NCBI RefSeq assembly: GCF_014648255.1
Contig: NZ_BMQT01000010.1
Coordinates: 186,001 to 250,000 of the forward strand
Reading direction: 5' to 3'
Origin: Nocardioides albus
Lineage (GTDB): Bacteria > Actinomycetota > Actinomycetes > Propionibacteriales > Nocardioidaceae
Length of the DNA: 64,000 nucleotides
A model generated the notes under the pieces. The model was not told the origin of the DNA and did not search any database. It saw nothing but the letters and a program-made list of their open reading frames with translations. The translations under genes and the position numbers were made by a program. Shown here piece after piece: positions 61,034-64,000 of this stretch (positions within the stretch are counted from its first letter, which is position 1; each line of letters opens with the position of its first letter).

Positions 61034-63870
61034 TGCCGGCCCTCTGCCGCGGCGGCGCCCTCGAGCGCGCGCAGGAGCTGGTCGGTCAGCTCTGGGGGAC
61101 GTACGGCGATCCGTACCCACTCCGGACCCAGCCCCGGGAAGGTGTCGGCCCGGCGCACGGCGATGCCCTGCTCGCGCAAGGCCTCACGGACTCCGGCTCC
61201 CGTTCGGACCAGGACGAAGGAGGCGGTCGAGGGGACGTACTCGATCTCCAGCTTCCGCAGACCCGCCTCGAGACGGCCGCGCCAGGCTCCGATCTCCTCG
61301 GCACGCTTCCTGGCCTCGGCGCTGGCGTGCTCGGTGGCGCAGGCGAGGATCGCGGCGGCGGCGGTCGCCGAGACCGACCACGGGGTACGCGCCCACTCCA
61401 GGTCGCGGATCGCGGCGGTGTCGCCGACCACATAGCCGGCCCTGACCCCGGGAATCGACCAGTGCTTGGTGAGGCTGCGGATCACCAGCAGACCGTCCGC
61501 GCGGTCGGCGGTGAGCGTCTCCGGCTCGCCAGGGACCGCATCCATGAACGCCTCGTCGACCACGACCAGACGGCCGGGGCGGAGGAGGCCGCGGAGGGTC
61601 GAGGCGGGATGGAGTACGCCGGTGGGGTTGGTCGGGTTGCCGACGACGACCAGGTCCGCATCGTCGGGCACCGCGGCCGGGTCGAGCGCGAAGCCGTCCT
61701 CGGCCCGACAGTGCACCTCGGTGACCTCGTGACCGGCCTGCTCGAGCGCGGCGTGCGGCTCGGTGAACTGTGGATGGACGACGACCGGCCTGCGCCACGC
61801 CCGCGCTCGGGCGACGAGCGTGAACGCCTCCGCCGCCCCCGCCGTCGGGAGCACCTCGTCACACTCGCGTCCGTGGTGCTTGGCCAGCGCCGCCCGCGCC
61901 GGCTCCTCGTCGGGGTATCCGGTCGACGCGAGCGAGTCGTGGAGCGCCTGCTCCAGCCACTCCGGTCGCAGTCCTGGGTAGACGTTCACCGCGAAGTCGA
62001 GCAGCCCATCGCCGATCTCGACGTCCCCGTGATGGCGCAGCGGGTCGCTCAGCGCGCCGTCCGTTCCGGTGGGCGACACTTTCCCGCCCTGGCGGGAATC
62101 AGCGGTTTCACCGGCACTGGCGCCGGCGCACTCTCCCGCCATGGCGGAAAGATGCGGCACCGCGCGATGGGCGGCAGCGGCGAACCTGGCCGCGAGCATC
62201 GGATGGCCGGCCCAGTGCACGTGCAGGTACGACGCGTGCAGCGTCTCCGACGCGAACCCCACCAACGCCGAGACGTCACTCCCGTCGGCCGAAGCGTCAG
62301 TCCCGTCGGCCGAAGCGTCAGTCGCGTCGGCCGAGTTGGCACTTGTGGGGACCGAACCTGCACTTGTGGATCGCGAAACTCGACTTTCGTCGTCCAGAAC
62401 TGCCATCTCGGCCGCCACAACTGACGTCTCGGCCGACGTACGTGACGTCTCGGGCGACGGGGGTGACGTTTCGGCCGACGTACGTGACGCTTCGGGCGAC
62501 GGGGGTGACGTCTCGATGAGCCAGGCGGGCTGGGGGCCGGCGGGGGGTGAGGTGGTGGTGCGGTGGAACTCGTGGCCGGTGACCTGCTCGCCGGCGCGGG
62601 TGAGGAGGGAGTCGGAGGGGGCGGTGGCGACCGGGTAGCGGAGGGTGAGGCGCTCGCTCATCGCTGCTTGGGCGGGGAGGGCGCCGGCCATGGGTACGCC
62701 GTCGAGGGACTCGGCCAGGTAGAGGAGACCGGCGCACTCGGCGACTGTCGGCACGCCGGCCTCGACGGCCGCCCTCAGGTCGCGGAGCAGGTTCGTGTTG
62801 GCGGCGAGCTCGGCGGCGTACATCTCGGGGAAGCCGCCGCCGAGATAGATGCCCTGGGTTCCCGCGGGCAGCGTGGGATCGGTGAGCGGGTCGAAGGAGC
62901 GTACGTCGCAGCCGGCCGCCTCCAGGAGCTCCTCGGTCTCGGGGTAGCGGAACGTGAACGCTCGCCCACCCGCGACGGCTATCACCGGGCGAGCATTCGC
63001 GTCGTCGACTGTGTTGGTCTCGACACGCCTCCGCCTAGCGGCTCCGGCGGCTCGACCGACGGGCGCATCGCTGGTTGAGCCGGCGTCGTGAGGCACGAGC
63101 GACGCCGTGTCGAAACCAACACGGTCGCCCTCGCGCAACGCCGTCACCGGATCCCAAGGACCTCCGTCCAGCTCGGGTGCCGACCGTGCAACCTCCAGCA
63201 GCGCGGACAGGTCCAGATGAGAAGCGACCTGCTCCCCCAGCCGCTCGATCAGCGCGACCGACTCGTCGCGCTCGGCGACCGGAACGAGCCCGAGGTGGCG
63301 CGAGGGCGTCGCCAGCGACGGATCAAGCGGCAGCATGCCCAGCACCGGCAGCCCGAGACGGTCCAGCGCACGCCGGATCTCGTCGGCGTTGCGCCCGGGA
63401 GAGCAACGGTTGAGGACCACTCCCCCGATGCGTACCGAAGGGTCGAAGGCCACCATCCCCGCAGCGATCGCGGCAGCGGAGCGGGACATCCGGGCGACGT
63501 CGAGGACCAGGACGACCGGCGACGAGGTCAATGACGACACGTGGGCGGTGGAGGAGAAGCCGTCGGTCCCGAGGCGGCCGTCGTAGAGGCCCATGACACC
63601 TTCGATGACCGCGATGTCGGCACCGGCCGCACCGTGGAGCAGCAGCGGCACCACCCGGTCGACGCCGACCAGGTGCGGATCGAGGTTGCGGCCCGGGCGT
63701 CCGGTGGCGAGCGCGTGGTAGCCGGGGTCGATGTAGTCCGGTCCGACCTTGTGACCACTGACCACCAACCCCGCAGAGGTACGCAGCGCCGCCATCAGCC
63801 CGGTCGCGACCGTCGTCTTCCCCGAACCCGTCGAGGGCGCCGCGACCACCAGTCGAGGCAGGGTCACCAT
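61030..63870 (-). CDS. cobB: fused cobyrinate a,c-diamide synthase / threonine-phosphate decarboxylase-like protein
   Basis: 946 residues. Domain 1 (1-245) is the CobB ATP domain with P-loop APSTGSGKTT (11-20) and GHKVGPDYIDPGYH. Domain 2 (about 292-570) is a class I GATase with nucleophile C379 (VAECAGLLYL) and His in SYLHVHW (550-552). Domain 3 (about 611-946) is a PLP aminotransferase-fold CobC with NPTNPTG (745-751), D772 and Lys802 in SLTKHWSIPGVRAGY. Family-foreign patches are 250-287 (translated main repeat), 452-534 (translated second repeat) and 574-608 (linker with small palindromes). The frame is intact, so both activities may persist. It overlaps cobO and cobD. Confidence 0.92.
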   Translation of the reverse strand: MVTLPRLVVAAPSTGSGKTTVATGLMAALRTSAGLVVSGHKVGPDYIDPGYHALATGRPGRNLDPHLVGVDRVVPLLLHGAAGADIAVIEGVMGLYDGRLGTDGFSSTAHVSSLTSSPVVLVLDVARMSRSAAAIAAGMVAFDPSVRIGGVVLNRCSPGRNADEIRRALDRLGLPVLGMLPLDPSLATPSRHLGLVPVAERDESVALIERLGEQVASHLDLSALLEVARSAPELDGGPWDPVTALREGDRVGFDTASLVPHDAGSTSDAPVGRAAGAARRRRVETNTVDDANARPVIAVAGGRAFTFRYPETEELLEAAGCDVRSFDPLTDPTLPAGTQGIYLGGGFPEMYAAELAANTNLLRDLRAAVEAGVPTVAECAGLLYLAESLDGVPMAGALPAQAAMSERLTLRYPVATAPSDSLLTRAGEQVTGHEFHRTTTSPPAGPQPAWLIETSPPSPEASRTSAETSPPSPETSRTSAETSVVAAEMAVLDDESRVSRSTSAGSVPTSANSADATDASADGTDASADGSDVSALVGFASETLHASYLHVHWAGHPMLAARFAAAAHRAVPHLSAMAGECAGASAGETADSRQGGKVSPTGTDGALSDPLRHHGDVEIGDGLLDFAVNVYPGLRPEWLEQALHDSLASTGYPDEEPARAALAKHHGRECDEVLPTAGAAEAFTLVARARAWRRPVVVHPQFTEPHAALEQAGHEVTEVHCRAEDGFALDPAAVPDDADLVVVGNPTNPTGVLHPASTLRGLLRPGRLVVVDEAFMDAVPGEPETLTADRADGLLVIRSLTKHWSIPGVRAGYVVGDTAAIRDLEWARTPWSVSATAAAAILACATEHASAEARKRAEEIGAWRGRLEAGLRKLEIEYVPSTASFVLVRTGAGVREALREQGIAVRRADTFPGLGPEWVRIAVRPPELTDQLLRALEGAAAAEGRQ
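62081..62149. repeat. two short palindromes in the CobB-CobC linker
   Basis: TTCCCGCC-CT-GGCGGGAA (62081-62098) is a perfect 8-bp hairpin; CTCCCGCC-AT-GGCGGAAAG (about 62133-62151) is a diverged second copy. They are 35 bases apart and translated as part of the interdomain linker. Confidence 0.75.
62270..62515. repeat. GTGACG...GGCCGA repeat cluster inside the CobB glutaminase domain
   Basis: At least seven copies of CGTCGGCCGA(A/G)(A/G)CGTCA-like units in both orientations, with an inner pair of GCACTTGTGG copies. It matches the cluster at 4991-5107. It is translated as a Ser/Thr/Ala-rich stretch of about 82 residues (SPPSPEASRTSAET twice). Confidence 0.85.
63010..63122. repeat. main palindromic repeat pair inside cobB (R9)
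   Basis: Outward-facing pair (TGTTGGTCTCGACACG...GGCTCGACC, then CTGGTTGAGCC...GTGTCGAAACCAACAC) between the ATPase and glutaminase domains. On the coding strand it reads VGFDTASLVPHDAGSTS and AAGAARRRRVETNTV. Confidence 0.9.
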
Positions 63871-64000
63871 TCGATGCCCCGCTGGCCCTTCTGACCGGCA
63901 TCCATGGGGTGCTTGATCTTGGTCATCTCGGTGACCAGGTCGGCGACCTCTATCAGCTCAGGCGCAGCGTCGCGACCGGTGATGACCACATGCTGGCGCC
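63864..64000 (-). CDS. cobO: cob(I)yrinic acid a,c-diamide adenosyltransferase, C-terminal fragment
   Basis: The last 44 codons on the minus strand read VVITGRDAAPELIEVADLVTEMTKIKHPMDAG and end GQKGQRGIEW, the characteristic end of CobO/BtuR. It adenosylates the cobalt centre. The start is beyond the window. The stop overlaps the cobB start by seven bases, so it heads or lies within the cobO-cobB/C-cobD transcript. Confidence 0.93.
   Translation of the reverse strand, partial: RQHVVITGRDAAPELIEVADLVTEMTKIKHPMDAGQKGQRGIEW

Overview
The window is a 64 kb stretch of a high-GC actinobacterial chromosome. Gene content (DUF222/HNH 13E12-type nuclease, aerobic cobalamin route with CobF and CobN, pcaHGBL, furA-katG, WXG-type proteins, several Ser/Thr kinases), frequent ATGA/GTGA start-stop overlaps and GTG starts suggest Nocardioidaceae (Nocardioides-like). 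This is an inference from content, not a phylogenetic test. Genes are dense on both strands. No rRNA, tRNA, CRISPR array or intact insertion sequence was seen.

Layout. 0-27 kb is mostly housekeeping and stress genes: a partial DegV gene, a secreted LAS-type peptidase, leuS with a Leu-rich leader peptide and attenuator, a lipoate ligase-like gene, a class V aminotransferase under a SAM riboswitch, a class A PBP, two membrane Ser/Thr kinases, katG with its Fur-type repressor and operator, an MFS transporter, a DUF222/HNH gene behind an inverted-repeat element, a GlxA-type regulator divergent from a cupin, a serpin-like gene upstream of a kinase, an MpaB-like oxygenase, PhoD with a PHO-box-like site, a GT-C mannosyltransferase-like protein and a VanZ-RDD protein. 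27.3-35.3 kb is a lower-GC accessory block: two small WXG/Esp-like proteins, a 784-residue helical WXG-fusion protein, four lipoproteins, a frameshifted WXG-like gene and a Gly/Ala-rich protein. No secretion ATPase or channel genes are present. 35.3-38.5 kb holds a PadR-DUF1048-ABC drug exporter operon and a phosphoesterase.

38.5-64 kb is a cobalamin (B12) region: cobU, cobT-cobS, then (after an inserted pca module, an FAD oxidoreductase and a GNAT gene) a B12 riboswitch followed by cobN-cobF-cobQ-cobK and a CbiX/ferredoxin protein. On the opposite strand lie cobO (partial), a cobB-cobC fusion, cobD, a BtuCDF-type importer and riboswitch-controlled cbtBA cobalt uptake. CobF and CobN indicate the aerobic, late-cobalt-insertion route. 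The pca genes encode protocatechuate ring cleavage to 3-oxoadipate under an IclR regulator, and lie between two copies of the main repeat.

The most unusual feature is a family of palindromic repeats whose ends are GTGTTGGTCTCGACACG and GGCTCGACCAGCGG. Copies lie between genes (14.6, 39.1, 41.1, 45.8 kb) and also in frame inside cobN, at the C-terminus of cobQ and inside the cobB-cobC fusion, where they are read as low-complexity peptide. A second repeat family (GTGACGCCTCGGCCGA) is intergenic at 5.0 kb and also in frame inside the CobB glutaminase domain. This resembles in principle the Rickettsia palindromic elements that insert into coding genes, and is the best candidate here for an undescribed system.
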